Shown here one piece after another: positions 50,116-61,275 of a DNA stretch of 64,000 bases. Source of the DNA: Laetiporus sulphureus 93-53 (taxonomy: Eukaryota; Basidiomycota; Agaricomycetes; Polyporales; Laetiporaceae); assembly GCF_001632365.1 (NCBI RefSeq), contig NW_024468525.1, positions 1-64,000 of the forward strand, read 5' to 3'. The position numbers were made by a program, and so were the translations under genes. Position 1 is the stretch's first letter, and every line of letters begins with the position of its first letter. The notes below the pieces were generated by a model. That model did no database searches and was not told the origin of the DNA. It saw only the letters and a list, made by a program, of their open reading frames with translations.

Positions 50116-51110
50116 TTGGCAATGAATGTGAGAATTTTGCATGTGGCTAGGAGTCAAATGGCTGAGGCGCCCGGAGATGAAGAGGACAGGTTTAGAGCCC
50201 TTTTTCAGTCGACTACATATTCTTCTCCCTCACTCACGCTCATCCAAGCTGTCTCCTGCCAGTCTGCATCCATCATGCATGCTCTCACCCATGCGACCAA
50301 AGTAGCTTTACGTGACGCAGGGGCCCAACGCGCAGTGCTCATTGCAGGAAGGCATCGTCCCCTACAGGCCGGGAAGCATGATCCCTGCCTTTGCCCGAGG
50401 CATCATCCCGTTGCACAGACAAAAAGAGTGAGTACATTCGGTCTATCTCTCATCCTTGTGAGCTACATTCGACGTATACTACTAGGACACCATTACTCGT
50501 ATCTTCTCGCTTGGCATCAAGCGCCGGTTCGAGAGGTATCTGAGGGTTTCTCTTCCTCTTCCGATGCTTCGAGCCCAAACAAGTTTGCCGTCATCACGAT
50601 CGGTGGTGCAGTGCTTAAAGAGGTCGATGAGTCTCAGCTTTCTCTATCGCATCGCACTCTACCCCGTTGTCCTACACGGCACAGAGGCACAGTGCAAGAA
50701 CATCATTGAGAGCGAGGGGGGTTGTTTCCAATTACATCGATGGTTTCCGTATCACAGGTCAGTTCCGTTCCTAAATACATCCATCTCGAGAGCTGATTAT
50801 GCATATGCCACAGATGCGAAGACGGTCAAGATGGCACGCCGGGTGTTCCTGGAGGAGAATCTCAAGCTGGTCGATGCGTTGGAGAAGCTTGGCACTCGTC
50901 CTCGCCCTATCACCTCGGGTGTATTCACTGCGGACTGTCTGGACAAGGACAAGTACGGATTGGTCGGCAAGTTTATAAAGGTGGACAAGCATCCCCTCAA
51001 GCATCTATCAGGGCAGATGCTCTGCCTATCCTCACCCATTAGACATCGTCTCTCCCATCTTCCTCAGAGGTTGGATTGAAGATGCGGAGTTGTTGAGGGT
51101 ATCGCGAGGT
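50116..51110 (+). pseudogene. ARG5,6: Relic of ARG5,6 (N-acetylglutamate kinase part)
   Basis: Arg5,6 proteins carry acetylglutamate kinase and acetylglutamyl-phosphate reductase in one mitochondrial precursor. Here presequence-like ASIMHALTHATKVALRDAG is followed by a spliceable junction to DTITRIFSLGIKR (from 50486), NKFAVITIGGAVLKE, LSFLYRIALYPVVLHGTEAQ, ARRVFLEENLKLVDALEKLG and PITSGVFTADCLDKDKYGLV, then ASIRADALPILT. All are strong kinase-domain motifs, but they lie in different frames with several shifts, and similarity ends near 51030. The rest of the kinase and the entire reductase are missing. It is therefore a truncated, decayed copy; the working gene must be elsewhere. Confidence 0.75.
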
Positions 51111-51694
51111 CGCGTCCAGGCCTAATCGTGGTGCACGATCGTAGTTCGTGAGATTATGGGTTCCGGATTCATTGTTTTCTCCTCACTGTTTCTGCCCGTT
51201 GTGATTGATACTATGAGAACAGACGTTAGTAAAAGGTGTGGTGGTCTTGCGCTCAGTGGTGGGTGGGTGGCGGTTGGAGGTCCTGCGGTCTTGAATACCT
51301 CAGGACAGTCGACCCGGACGTCTTGATCGTTCATGGAGATTATGACGAGGTGAGTTGGTGATGAATCTACCCTGCCCGGCACAGCGAGGTCCATGGGAGA
51401 AGTGCAGATTCAAGCTCAAACACACAGACCCATCTATTAGCACCGTAAATAACCATCATATGTCTCGCGTAATACACGTTGGCACCCGTCAGTATACAAC
51501 GAAGCTATCATGTAAGCAACTATACTACGAGGATTCAGTTGTTTGGGAGTGTGATTCGCTATCGGCGAAGATATCAACAATTCACCAAGCTACGACAAAA
51601 TATGTTCGAGATACCTGATGTTTTCACCGGGGAGTAAACTCTCAAAGCTGGATTGGGCGTGATGCTTAAGAAGCCCGATCAATTCGTCGAGCCG
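51111..51694. other. Intergenic, nothing definite
   Basis: 3' side of the ARG5,6 relic and of the following minus-strand gene. No supported gene. Confidence 0.45.
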
Positions 51695-52254
51695 TTAAGT
51701 GGTTGTCATAGCGGATGCATCCACTCTTGAGGAGGAAGAAATAGCTGTGACGCATGGTCCCAGCAATTCCGCCAGCCTGGATGCTTCAGCTATCTTCCCA
51801 TCGATGTGGTCCCTAATCAGATAGACTCGACGATGTCCTTGAGTTGATAACTCCAAGAAATCACGATAGTCGGCTGTGTCCTCAAACTGGAATTGGAAAG
51901 TCTTGTCCTCTTTGGGAACATTCCACGCTACGATTTGTGCGAACTTGGAAAGGTGAGCAAGTATGCGAGATAGATGATGCTGGGACTAACACCATGCGAG
52001 ATCAAGACCCAATCATGATCCACCATATCCACAAATCGGATCGTACCATCTGTGGAACGAGCCACTATCGCGTCTTGTAGATCGTGGATCGTGGATCGAG
52101 TCAACGGTGAGTAAAAGCTATAGACCAGTCACTACTCACAGAAGCCTATCCAGATATTGAATATCCCGACCCAGACTTGTTCAGAGTTCGCCCATTCATC
52201 GAGATCCCAATAAAGGGTCATCGATAGTCGACAACGAGGCGTGCAAAATAACAT
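51695..52254 (-). CDS. Unknown small protein A with VDxxxHDW signature, 3 exons, 148 aa
   Basis: Exons in transcript order: 52254-52140, 52073-51991, 51943-51695 (115, 83 and 249 nt). The first intron is 66 bp, phase 1 (GTGAGT...TACAAG); the second is 47 bp, phase 0 (GTTAGT...TCCAAG). The protein reads MTLYWDLDEWANSEQVWVG, AIVARSTDGTIRFVDMVDHD followed by W, IVAWNVPKEDKTFQFQFEDT and ADYRDFLELSTQGHRRVYL, ending SAMTTT. An in-frame ATG at 52272 would add six residues. It is clearly homologous to the gene at 53046-53459: same HDW region, same two intron positions and phases. I recognise no named family. Confidence 0.65.
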
Positions 52255-52272
52255 GTCACCGCTGAGGTGCAT

Positions 52273-53045
52273 TCATTCTCGAGATCAAAGATACATACAT
52301 CCAGGTACAGATGATTAATTCACCTTCGTTCCTCGCTCATGGTGCCATTAAATGGGGGTATCGAGTCGGTTGTCAATGGTCAATGTGAGCGGCAAATTTA
52401 TATGATGGATCGACCGATCATGAGCGGATCATATTGCGTTAAATGAGACTCTGAGGCAGCAGCAGTGCTCAGAATAGCACGTTGAGCCTGATATAAGCGG
52501 CGACCTAAAGGGGGAATCGCTGCTTACCATGGCCAGTAGCGTCTCAGTTAAGATAGCGTCGCTCATTATAGCCATGGCAGATGAAACAAGGCATACTCCG
52601 CACAGATGGATTGAAAAGCTGCCTGTGCTGATTGCACGACAGTTAGAAAAACACTAACGAGCGTTAACCCTCCACTCCTACATGCTTGTCCTTCGCGAGG
52701 CCATGCTGTTGTGTAAATCAAAAACCACGGGCTCAACAATATGGGCAGACCATTCAGCGATGCTAGAGCTGTGACCCTTTCGCAACACTACATAGACATT
52801 TCTGTTACTCTTGATCACTTCCTGACAAATCCATCTAAAAGTGGGACATCACACGATCTGAATAGTGACAACTACCAATCAGCATGAGCACGATGACTAC
52901 AGAGCAGATAGTTACCTTCAGAACAGGCAACTCCAATGCTTGGGTTTGAGAGACGATTCTCGACCTCAGCCTGTTCCGGGGTGGGTGGGACAGAGACTTT
53001 GACAGGTCCTCGATGGCTGGTTCCGAAGTACGTATTGAACATGTC
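52273..53045. other. Between two related minus-strand genes
   Basis: Probably promoter of protein A and 3' region of protein B. On the minus strand LYLDVCIFDLENECTSAV just upstream of protein A also looks coding, in another frame, and may be a further 5' exon of A. Confidence 0.4.
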
Positions 53046-53459
53046 TCACGCATGTTCCAGGCATGACATCGCAGATGACCGTAGACGAGTCGCATGAATG
53101 TGTCCCACCGCATAGTAGTGAATGAACGTCCAGAAATCGGCGCTGCTGGTAAGCGCGACCTGGAAGCATTTGCTGTGCTTAGCTATGAACCAACCAACAA
53201 CGAGCGTGGACTGCAGGTTTCAATTTCACTATACAAGGCTAGGGTTCGAATGAAGCTCACCATATCACATGAGAACATCCAGTCGTGTTCAATGATATCG
53301 ACAAATAATGCGCTGCTGTTCTCCTCTTTGCCGCTGATCATAATGGATACTGAGTGTACATCATGAGTATGATGCTCAAGCAGTTTATACAGAGGCAGAC
53401 GAACCTAGGTGAGGCGCTATCTGAACGATGGAAACTCTGGCATCCACCCATTGGGCCTC
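53046..53459 (-). CDS. Unknown protein B, paralogue of A, 3' three exons
   Basis: Supported exons: about 53459-53405 (EAQWVDARVSIVQIAPHL), 53349-53261 (VSIMISGKEENSSALFVDII then EHDW) and 53210-53046 (STLVVGWFIAKHSKCFQVAL, ADFWTFIHYYAVGHI, ending LEHA). Introns are 55 bp, phase 1, and 50 bp, phase 0. The second intron falls after the ninth residue counted from the His of HDW, exactly as in protein A. The 5' start is not resolved; a stretch upstream (EMDRGPSCVRTFRLCSALF) looks coding and may be an earlier exon. Confidence 0.55.
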
Positions 53460-54087
53460 CTCGTCGACGGTCAACGTTCAAATTGAGGAGAACCTACAAT
53501 CCGTTCTCGCAAATCGCACATAACTGCAAATGCCTCAACAGTGAATAGGGCAGAGCAGAGACGAAAAGTTCGCACGCACGAGGGACCGCGGTCCATTTCT
53601 GGAAGAGCGATCGAAGTGATGCAAGAATCGTTATTGTCGTATTCACGTGAGCGAGAGTGGTCGCCGGTGATCATCGAGTGCAGAGCAAGACCTTTAAGTA
53701 GGAATGAGACAGCTCGCATGCATGGCCATGGTCAAGCATCAAGCTCAAGCAAGAGAATCAGCTATCTGTTCACGCTGCCTTGCTCGTCACCAGGGACAGA
53801 TCGTCAGACGTGGCGATCACCTTGTGATGTTATTCCGCATTTGGACGGGGCTCCCGTATTCGGACGGAATTCCCACATTCAGGCTACATTTTTTAACTAG
53901 GATTTTTGTTCCTTTTTTTGCAACGTCCAGCCACACACAGCTGTGCAAGCGCTTGCTTGCGGTGCTGTGACCATTTGTAACCTTTGTGGCGAAAAACCTG
54001 TTCATGTGCTATCAGCTAGCGAGTCTAAGCTTCAACATTATCTTGTGCCAATTTCGACGCGACCGTCGGTCAGTTTCGAGCTCAACA
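53460..54087. other. Upstream of protein B and of the WD40 gene
   Basis: Divergent arrangement, so it should hold two promoters and perhaps 5' exons of protein B (53470-53720, minus). Open frames on the plus strand here look like shadows. Confidence 0.4.
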
Positions 54088-55367
54088 ATGTCTGTGGGCT
54101 ACAGGTATAAGCCCCATACTGCGGGCGTGAATCGAGTGCTGTTCGACTCTTCTGGGACTGTTATCCTCTCCTGTGGTGAGCTTGTCCAATAGCATTGACG
54201 TGATGGAGCGCTGCAATGGAACGTATCTAGCTGATGATGGTTTCGTGTTTCTCTGGCATTTGAAGGAAAGAAGAGCACTTGCTCGATGTGAACATCCAGC
54301 GGCGGTGAAGAACGTAATCTGGACCATTACGTCTGAGGGAGTACCTTCTTTTGTCTCTCTGTGCTTCGATGGTCGAGTTTTTCTTTGGGAGCTGAATGGT
54401 TATCATAATGCGCGACTGCTACTGGAGTGGCGAATGGTCGGCATTGACCAACATTGCACGATCACCGAATCATCGCTTGCTTTCGACGCCACTCGTCATA
54501 CATTGGTGATAGCTATGGGCAGCGTATTTCAGATTTGGGCTTTACACTCAGAAGGTGAGACTAACCTTTTGTCTGTTCGGACAGAACTGACTTAGAACCT
54601 CGCCTCTCTCCAGTATCTCTTCAATGCGATCTAGAGGCTGTTGCTCCAGGGCCCATAATCTCACACGTTCAATTTGTGCCGCATACCGATACGCTCCTTG
54701 TGTTTTACAAGGTGCCTAAAGTGATGTATGTGATATTGCTGGCTCGATCGATGGGGTTTGGAACGCATTGTCTCATTCTCCCCTGAATTCGTAGCCTAGG
54801 CTACAATGTAGCTCGAGAACAGATCGAACGGCAAATAGCAGTGAACCATCATATGTGAGTGCAAGTAGCGTGACGCTATATATGAAGCTAATGAATTGTT
54901 TCTTCAGAGGATCAGCAGCGCTGATTGACTCTAAACACGTCATCCTATATGACCTGACTACGGGTCTTCGTCTTCATGAGATTGGCATTAATAAGACGAC
55001 CCAGACCCTGAAATTTATATTGCCTATCAGGAGACGTTTACCTGTCCGATTGGTAACTTGTGGTGGCAGACAGTTGATATGGAGCACCAGCGAAGAGAAC
55101 GTACTCTACTTATGGGAAGTAGCATCGGCAAATTGTCTCCGAGTTGTGCATTGTGAAGGTGGTGCACTGCTTTTTTCATAGATTTCACCAATTTTTGAGA
55201 TAAACCTCTAAGTGTCGACTCAGACAGGATCGAAGCGATGGATGTAAGTGCTGTTCTACATTGGAATGACACCATTTATCTAATCGCGGTTCCTTCAGGT
55301 ATACGCAGCGTCAGCAGACATCCATCATATAGTTGTAGCCACCTCTGGCAAGTCCTCGAACAAGTGA
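54088..55367 (+). CDS. WD40 repeat-like protein, 7 exons, stops at an in-frame TGA
   Basis: Exons: 54088-54175, 54231-54554, 54614-54725, 54795-54854, 54908-55158, 55224-55243, 55299-55367. All junctions keep frame. The protein begins MSVGYRYKPHTAGVNRVLFD and shows beta-propeller blades: ADDGFVFLWHLKER, VSLCFDGRVFLWELN, MGSVFQIWALHSE, HVILYDLTTGLRLHEI and LIWSTSEENVLYLWEVAS, then MDVYAASADIHHIVVATSG. This matches an Agaricomycete family of about 310 to 340 residues whose members continue with a short tail containing RIQVYAL-like sequence. Here TGA (55365-55367) comes first, but the same frame goes on with VSASEIQIYEGR to a TAG near 55439. The family is probably a scaffold; no partner can be named. 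Confidence 0.8.
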
Positions 55368-55439
55368 CGTAAATACGTGTCGGCATCAGAGATCCAGATA
55401 TATGAAGGTCGGTGGACTGACTGCCTCCCTTACACCACA

Positions 55440-56969
55440 AGCTCATAGATAATATGGAGTGCCTGTAGTGAGCGACGACCAGGAACACAGAGCGGGTATG
55501 TTCCTCTCAGTCTGCTTGCTATAATTGGGCTGTGGATTATGGCTCCTCGACTGTCTATCATGGACGGTGACGGCATGTCGCATTGAGCAAAACGTCTCCA
55601 GAACTGCGCTCTCCAGCGAGAGTTTCTGGTGACCGATGAAGTCTTCACTTGCTCATTCCAGGAGAATAGTCGATTCCTCTTACAATATCATGATATGCCA
55701 GAAGGCATGCCTTCATCTGACCAAGTCTCTATGTCGTAGAGCCAGCTTCTCAGACTCCCGAACTAATGTCATCTACATATCGTTACAATGATGATTGCGG
55801 TGTGGGAACTCATTCTACTCATGAGTGGCTTCGTCATCTAAATTGTGTGGTAATCAAAGACAGATCCATTCTCAGCTTCTAGCGATCAACAATCCCGAGA
55901 GCCATTGGTGACCGAGGGACTGTGGAACGTGCAACGAGGGGAACAAATTCATACCATGAATCTGACTAGTACGCTTGTCAATATCATCCTTTTTTCTTAT
56001 GCACAATGAGTTTCGATTCACTAGCTGATGACATGCCTATGTACATTCCTGCATTGCCATCAATCAATGAGCAATCCACGCGCCAGCGTCAGTTTGATGC
56101 CTCGGTCTCAGCGGTTGAATGCAGTGGAATAACTCCTACAAGAAACGTTACGCAGCACGAATATGGTATATCGGTACCTCTTCTTTGTCCTAATTGTCTG
56201 CTCATTAAGTCGGATTTCGCATCTCAAAGGTAACGGACCATGCAGTGATGAGCTGCTGCCTCCTGTGGCTGAACATAGCCACTACGGTACGTGCAGATCT
56301 CAACCTCAGATCACTTTGTCATTGTCAATAGTTATCATTGATAACGCAACTTACTTCCAGGACCAAAAGTCGGAGTTCACCAAGTTCAGGCCTCTATAGA
56401 TTCAGTTACACATCATCCACCTGCAAGCACTTCCCAGGACATGAACATTCCTGATCAGCATCCACTCATAATCGAATACCCTTCGGTGTCTGTGATCTTG
56501 CACCGATTTCTTGCCCAGATATTGGCTCTCAGCATATTGATATATCTGCTCAGCCTTCTCCCAGGAGGCGATTTCACGAAAGGATAGATGTAGCATGTGC
56601 ATCGATGGACGCATGCCACTCCTTGTTGCATACTTCGAGTTTCCCCTGTGCTCACTCGTCGTCGTCGATCGACATACAGTACACTGCCAAGAGATCCATG
56701 TTGTGATATATTGATGAAACACTGTTTTGCTGCTATCAGCATTGTCAGCCAACTGGTGAAAGATTACGATAGACATCAGGGAATGCTACATTCTATGACA
56801 TATTCTTTGCTACAGGTACACGAAGTCCGCCAACCTCCTACATGTCGCAAGCTACTCAATTCCTGATACGTGCAATGCAATCTCCGCATCAGTTCGATCT
56901 GAACCATAAGTCATATAATATTCAAGTGATGGATGGATCAGACACTCGTGAAGCGGACCGCACCTGCCA
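55440..56969. other. 1.5 kb without a resolved gene
   Basis: A plus-strand frame at 56006-56233 begins MSFDSLADDMPMYIPALPSI and could be a first exon; minus-strand frames at 56402-56776 overlap. Nothing recognised. Confidence 0.4.
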
Positions 56970-58995
56970 TTACTTGTCACCTTCCCGATGAACAATAGAG
57001 ACCATATATCTAGGCTTCCCCCGATGTCCAACAAAGTATTGATAGGGCTTATTGTCTTTGAGCGCGCGCACACGGAAGGTCCTTGCACCTTTATGCTGGG
57101 ATTGCTGACAGTGGAATGTGATGAAGTCATTTCCGGTGACTGTGCTAATATATTTGGCAGCCTGGCCGCAGCAACGGATGTCTACACCGTTTGGTCTCCG
57201 ACGCCATGCCGCATCGGAAATACGCCGAAGTTGTCCGTCCCAGCCAGCATAGACAGACGTGTGACTGAGCACTTCTGGCTTCAATGCTCTTTCCAAGGCT
57301 TTCGAGACGTGTTCTCTGCCAAAGACATGAAAGTCGAGCACGGTGCTAATGAAGTGATTGCTTATCGTAATTGGATCCAGGCTCGGTGCATCAAATGCGA
57401 AGACTGTACTGAACAGAGCACTGTGATTGCGCATGAACAGCATGACTGTCGGCATACGGAATGGCCTCACCTAGATTCTTTGAGTTCATGTAGTGAGTGT
57501 TGCACAAATCCACCACAACAGACGATGAAGAGAACTCTAGTCGTGAATTTGCTATAAACCTCTTGCGGACACACATAATCCAAAATCTGTCATGAGCATC
57601 AAGCGGAAAATATGAGCATGCAGTAATGAAGGTCTGATACTCCATCGCACCACTTGTAAGCTCATCACCTTCTTAGGATCATATAAAAGGCCTCCATTGG
57701 CAGGACTGGCATGTGTATTAATAATCAGAACAAGCATGCTGCACTTACTGATGTTCATTGTGAGCGCGACACACGATCCAATGCATAAGGAGACTCACTG
57801 AGCAAAATCACTGAGAAGCATCTGGTTTTTCTTCAGCCTCTTCGACATTCCACGCTGAGCTAGATCAGAAAAGCGGTCATTGATCACGAGCAGATCACTT
57901 TTCTGGGGTAGTTTTAATCAGACGGCACACTCATATAGGCACAGAATGTACTCGACTGATGTACCTGCTGCGTGCTAGTGCTTCGAGCATTGCTGACGAT
58001 GCTGCAGGCGAACTAAAAGAGGAATCATCATCATAGAAAATCTGATACAAAGCCATCGGCTCTGATCTCATTCCTGCGCCACTGCCGCCGATCGACCGTG
58101 AAGGCGCGACATACTAGTGCAGCCTTCACTTCACTTCAGTGTCCGGTAACGTCAGGATGATATACTTACGGGGATGACAGTGCCGCGGGCTCGGTGACAT
58201 CGCGGACACACCCATCTTTCTTCGCACTCCTCTGGAAGGCAGCCTGGGATGCCATGATATGTGATACAGCCAGCTGTATCGTGGCATTCAGCACATGTTA
58301 CGACTCGTCCACCTTGCTGGCAGAAGAAACATTGCTGTCATCGTGTTAATTAAGTATGTTTTGTTGAAGGCCAGCATACCATGGCAACTCTTGCTTGCAG
58401 CAGCTGGCACGGGAAAGGCCCATCATCGCAAGAAGCTTCTATAGAGATACACATCAGTACCGAAGTATGACAGGGTGCTATGATCGGCATGATACGTCAC
58501 TCTGCCTAGTCGGAGAGGATCGACATAGACAAAAGCGCTATGGTAGCTCTGGGTGTGCGCTCAGCAGGCTAGGGCCAACAAAAGCTGCAATGACTCAGAT
58601 GCCGGTGACAACGAATGATACGGACCTGAGATGACTGCTGCAGAGCAAACCGAATACACGGGATTCCGTAGGCGACCATTTTTGCGGGGGCTTCATCTGC
58701 GTGTCTCTTTCATCGGGAGAGCTCGCAATTTGAGCTCCTGGTGATGGGGTGGAGTTCTCCAACCTGCTGATCCAGACGATGTTGAGGAGGTTGGTGAGGG
58801 CTCGTGCATATGGGAAAATGTTTGAGTTCCGTCTGGGCCGGTCGCCGCCCCAGTGGATGCAACTGCAGATGGAATAGCCCGCATGTGGAGTTCAAGTTGA
58901 TTGAGTGGCGTCTTCCACCCTTCAGACAGCGTGGACGAAGCAGGCAGTGATGATGAAGAAGAGAGCGTCTCTCCTCCTTCGGACAAGGATGACAT
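56970..58995 (-). CDS. PHD-finger protein of an Agaricomycete-specific family, exons partly resolved
   Basis: Supported exons: 58334-58170 with a Cys/His zinc finger (CFFCQQGGRVVTCAEC, then a further Cys and His, ending WVCPRCH); 57738-57669 (INTHASPANGGLLYDPKK); 57586-57471 (ILDYVCPQEVYSKFTTRVLF, CCGGFVQHSLHEL); and 57420-56970. The last carries VFAFDAPSLDPITISNHFIS, LSHTSVYAGWDGQLRRISD and a C-terminal Cys/His region (IRCCGQAAKYISTV, FITFHCQQS). The conserved SNHFIS and HTSVY motifs place it in a family repeated in mushroom genomes, with a PHD finger near the N-terminus. A probable first exon from ATG 58995 holds two similar 19-residue segments (SEGWKTPLNQLELHMRAIP and SAGWRTPPHHQELKLRALP). 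Exons between 58690 and 58334 and between 58170 and 57738 are unresolved. Confidence 0.6.
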
Positions 58996-60300
58996 AGGTA
59001 TCCTCAAGATAAGTCGGGCAGACGATCTTTGGCATCGCACTGCTAATATTGTACAGAACCACCGCCTTAATAAGTAAGGTAAGCTCATCAATCGTACCGA
59101 CTTTTGATTATATACTTACTCACTATGGTCGAATTGTCCTAACGCATTCCAGCCGACCATGTGATACGGCAGCGTGGGTGGGACGGAGGGACTTCGAAGT
59201 CTCTCATCGAAGTTCCACCAATCTCATGACGGGCTGAAGCTCCTATTGGTCACCCATTGGGGATAATCTGCCTGAATTAGGACGTACTTGCGCTATCTAG
59301 CGGTTGTGCCCTAAATGGACCGTGGCTGTAATGGATACGTGTCATTTGACACAGCACAGCGGCGTGCATAAGAGAAACTGTCCGCTGGAAAAAGCGGTGA
59401 GGAAACTATGAAAAGTATTAACATCGGTCGAATAAGAGAGAACATAACCGCGCGTCAATATCTACGATCTATCGAGACATTATCAGCTACTGGCAGATCA
59501 TCGAGAGGTGGACTGTCATGGGCTGCTGATGCAGTGAGTTGTTGCCATCATGACGCAGCGTCACGACAGTATGACATGCTGATATACATGTGCACGAGCA
59601 ACGTGCGACCGCAATCACATTCTCCCACCGGCTCCTCTCGTCGTAGGGGCCCAGACCATACATCCCCCGTGCTCTCTGATTCTAACGTTCAGCAGTGAGT
59701 TACAAGTTTGTGCTCTTCAGGGATCACCTATGAATGGCGAGCGACGTTTTGGTGTTGATTGGCCGCTTGTTATCTGACCACGATCATGGATGTCTCCTCT
59801 ACGCGGTGTCTTCATTCGCCATCACTCAGTCTCGTCGAGATGAGATCTGCGATGCTGATCACAATGTTCATATTTCAGAAGATACATGCGCGCCAATCGC
59901 CGCCAAGTGCCAATTGAGCTGCGTGAGCCGATGAGCCGCGTGATACGTGACAGCGTATGACGCGACCGCTTTTCGCTTGGTGGACAGTCTGTTTCTCAAA
60001 ATGATCCATGCCATTTACTTGTTCAGTCCCCTCAGCTTTGATGCGGAATTTGATAGTCTGGAATCATTTACTGTGCACATACGAAAAGGCGAGGAGTCAG
60101 CACTGATGTGGACAGACGAGCTGAAGCTGCTCGCGTCATCGCAGTCTATTGTCATTTTTCATCTTCTGCCCCCACCCTCCCTTCTCCCCCCACCTCAACA
60201 TGTTCATGAACTCTGCTCCCTCAGGCGCGTCGCCCTGCTGCTGGTCCAGGCAGGAACTGCATCAACTTTGTAGGTTCACTGCTCGAGCCCACCGCACCGG
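58996..60300. other. 1.3 kb without a supported gene
   Basis: Plus-strand frames at 59408-59698 and 59947-60273 show no motif. The right end may be an unrecognised 5' part of the aminotransferase relic. Confidence 0.4.
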
Positions 60301-61000
60301 CAATGCCTCCCAACCCAATCCTCTGCTTTGCTCCTTGTCCATGCGAACTGAGTCATCTACATGTCTCCGTTATCTATGGATCAATGGCTTCAATGACATT
60401 AGGACAGGATGACCCTCACGATGCTGCATATCAAACCGGTAATCCTTGCAACCCTTTCAGAGGAAGGTTTCATGTTGCCCCCAGAGTGATACATAATCCC
60501 TTGTAACACCAAAAGCAAAAGCGATTGTATTCGTCTCACCATTAACAACCTAGTAATTTAATGCTGTACATATACTAGATGTATCGAAGCTCAAACTTTT
60601 TCCAGCTTTCATATCTGAGTTCGTGCAATTAGCACGAAAGCACAACATCGCTGTCGTGATCGACGAAACGTACCGTGATTTCATCACCACTGGGGTTTTC
60701 CTCACTTCCTCTTTCAGCACATGCACAACTGAGACTGGCATACCACATTCATACAATTGTTCTCTCTCTCTCTAAAGGCATATATTGGTGGGTCGCTAGC
60801 CAACACAATGCTCATTAAGGGCGTGCTTGTCAGCAAAGATATGTCGCACATATGCTGCACACCGTAACAGACGCGAAAATCGACATCCTTCCGAAGAAGC
60901 ATAAGCTTGACGTCAGCTCTGTCAAGGAGTACCAGCATCTGCAAGAGTGTGGGCAGAGCAAGTTGCATGAGGCAAATCATCTCATCATATGAAACGGTCT
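60301..61000 (+). pseudogene. Relic of a class I/II aminotransferase
   Basis: Ordered fragments of a PLP-dependent aminotransferase lie in changing frames: NPILCFAPC and VIYGSMASMTLGQDDPHDA, then TPKAKAIVFVSP (near 60510-60545), which matches the strand before the usual NNPTG turn, but here two stop codons follow at once. The clearest piece is FVQLARKHNIAVVIDETYRD (about 60615-60675), the D-x-x-Y motif of the PLP pocket, then FITTG. Weaker traces (LSLSKGI near 60765, HTVTDAKID near 60856) may correspond to the PLP-lysine loop and beyond. Stops and shifts rule out a working protein. Confidence 0.6.
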
Positions 61001-61275
61001 GCCCGCAGTGCGATGGGTAGGAGGCTCGGAGATTGAGGTAAATCTGTGTGGATTATTGCGTGATTCATCTGACACGTATCTGTAGCTCATTGTTATTGCC
61101 ACCAATGGACGTAATCCCTCAACTCTTCACAAACATCCAACATCCAATGACGTTCGAGGACAGTCATATTTATCATCACATTGAGGCGCATATCATCCAC
61201 TGCAGTATGTAATTTGTTTCTTCTCTAACACTTCTGCACCTCCACATGCCCTCATCTCAAAGCCACCACACAAGC
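61001..61275. other. 3' side of the cyclophilin gene, no gene
   Basis: Short frames only. Confidence 0.5.

Noticed and set aside
52129..52134. Adjacent in-frame TAG and TGA codons in protein A, first read as C-to-T decay of Gln-Arg codons
   Set aside because: A strong GTGAGT donor at 52139 and an acceptor at 52074 give a 66 bp phase-1 intron that removes both stops and matches the intron position of paralogue B.
53226..53260. GGGTTCGAATG, similar to a tRNA B box
   Set aside because: No matching A box, acceptor stem or anticodon arm is found, and it lies inside the 50 bp intron of gene B.
56988..57557. Plus-strand open frame of 189 codons
   Set aside because: It lies antisense to the C-terminal exon of the PHD-finger gene, which shows family motifs and proper splice sites.
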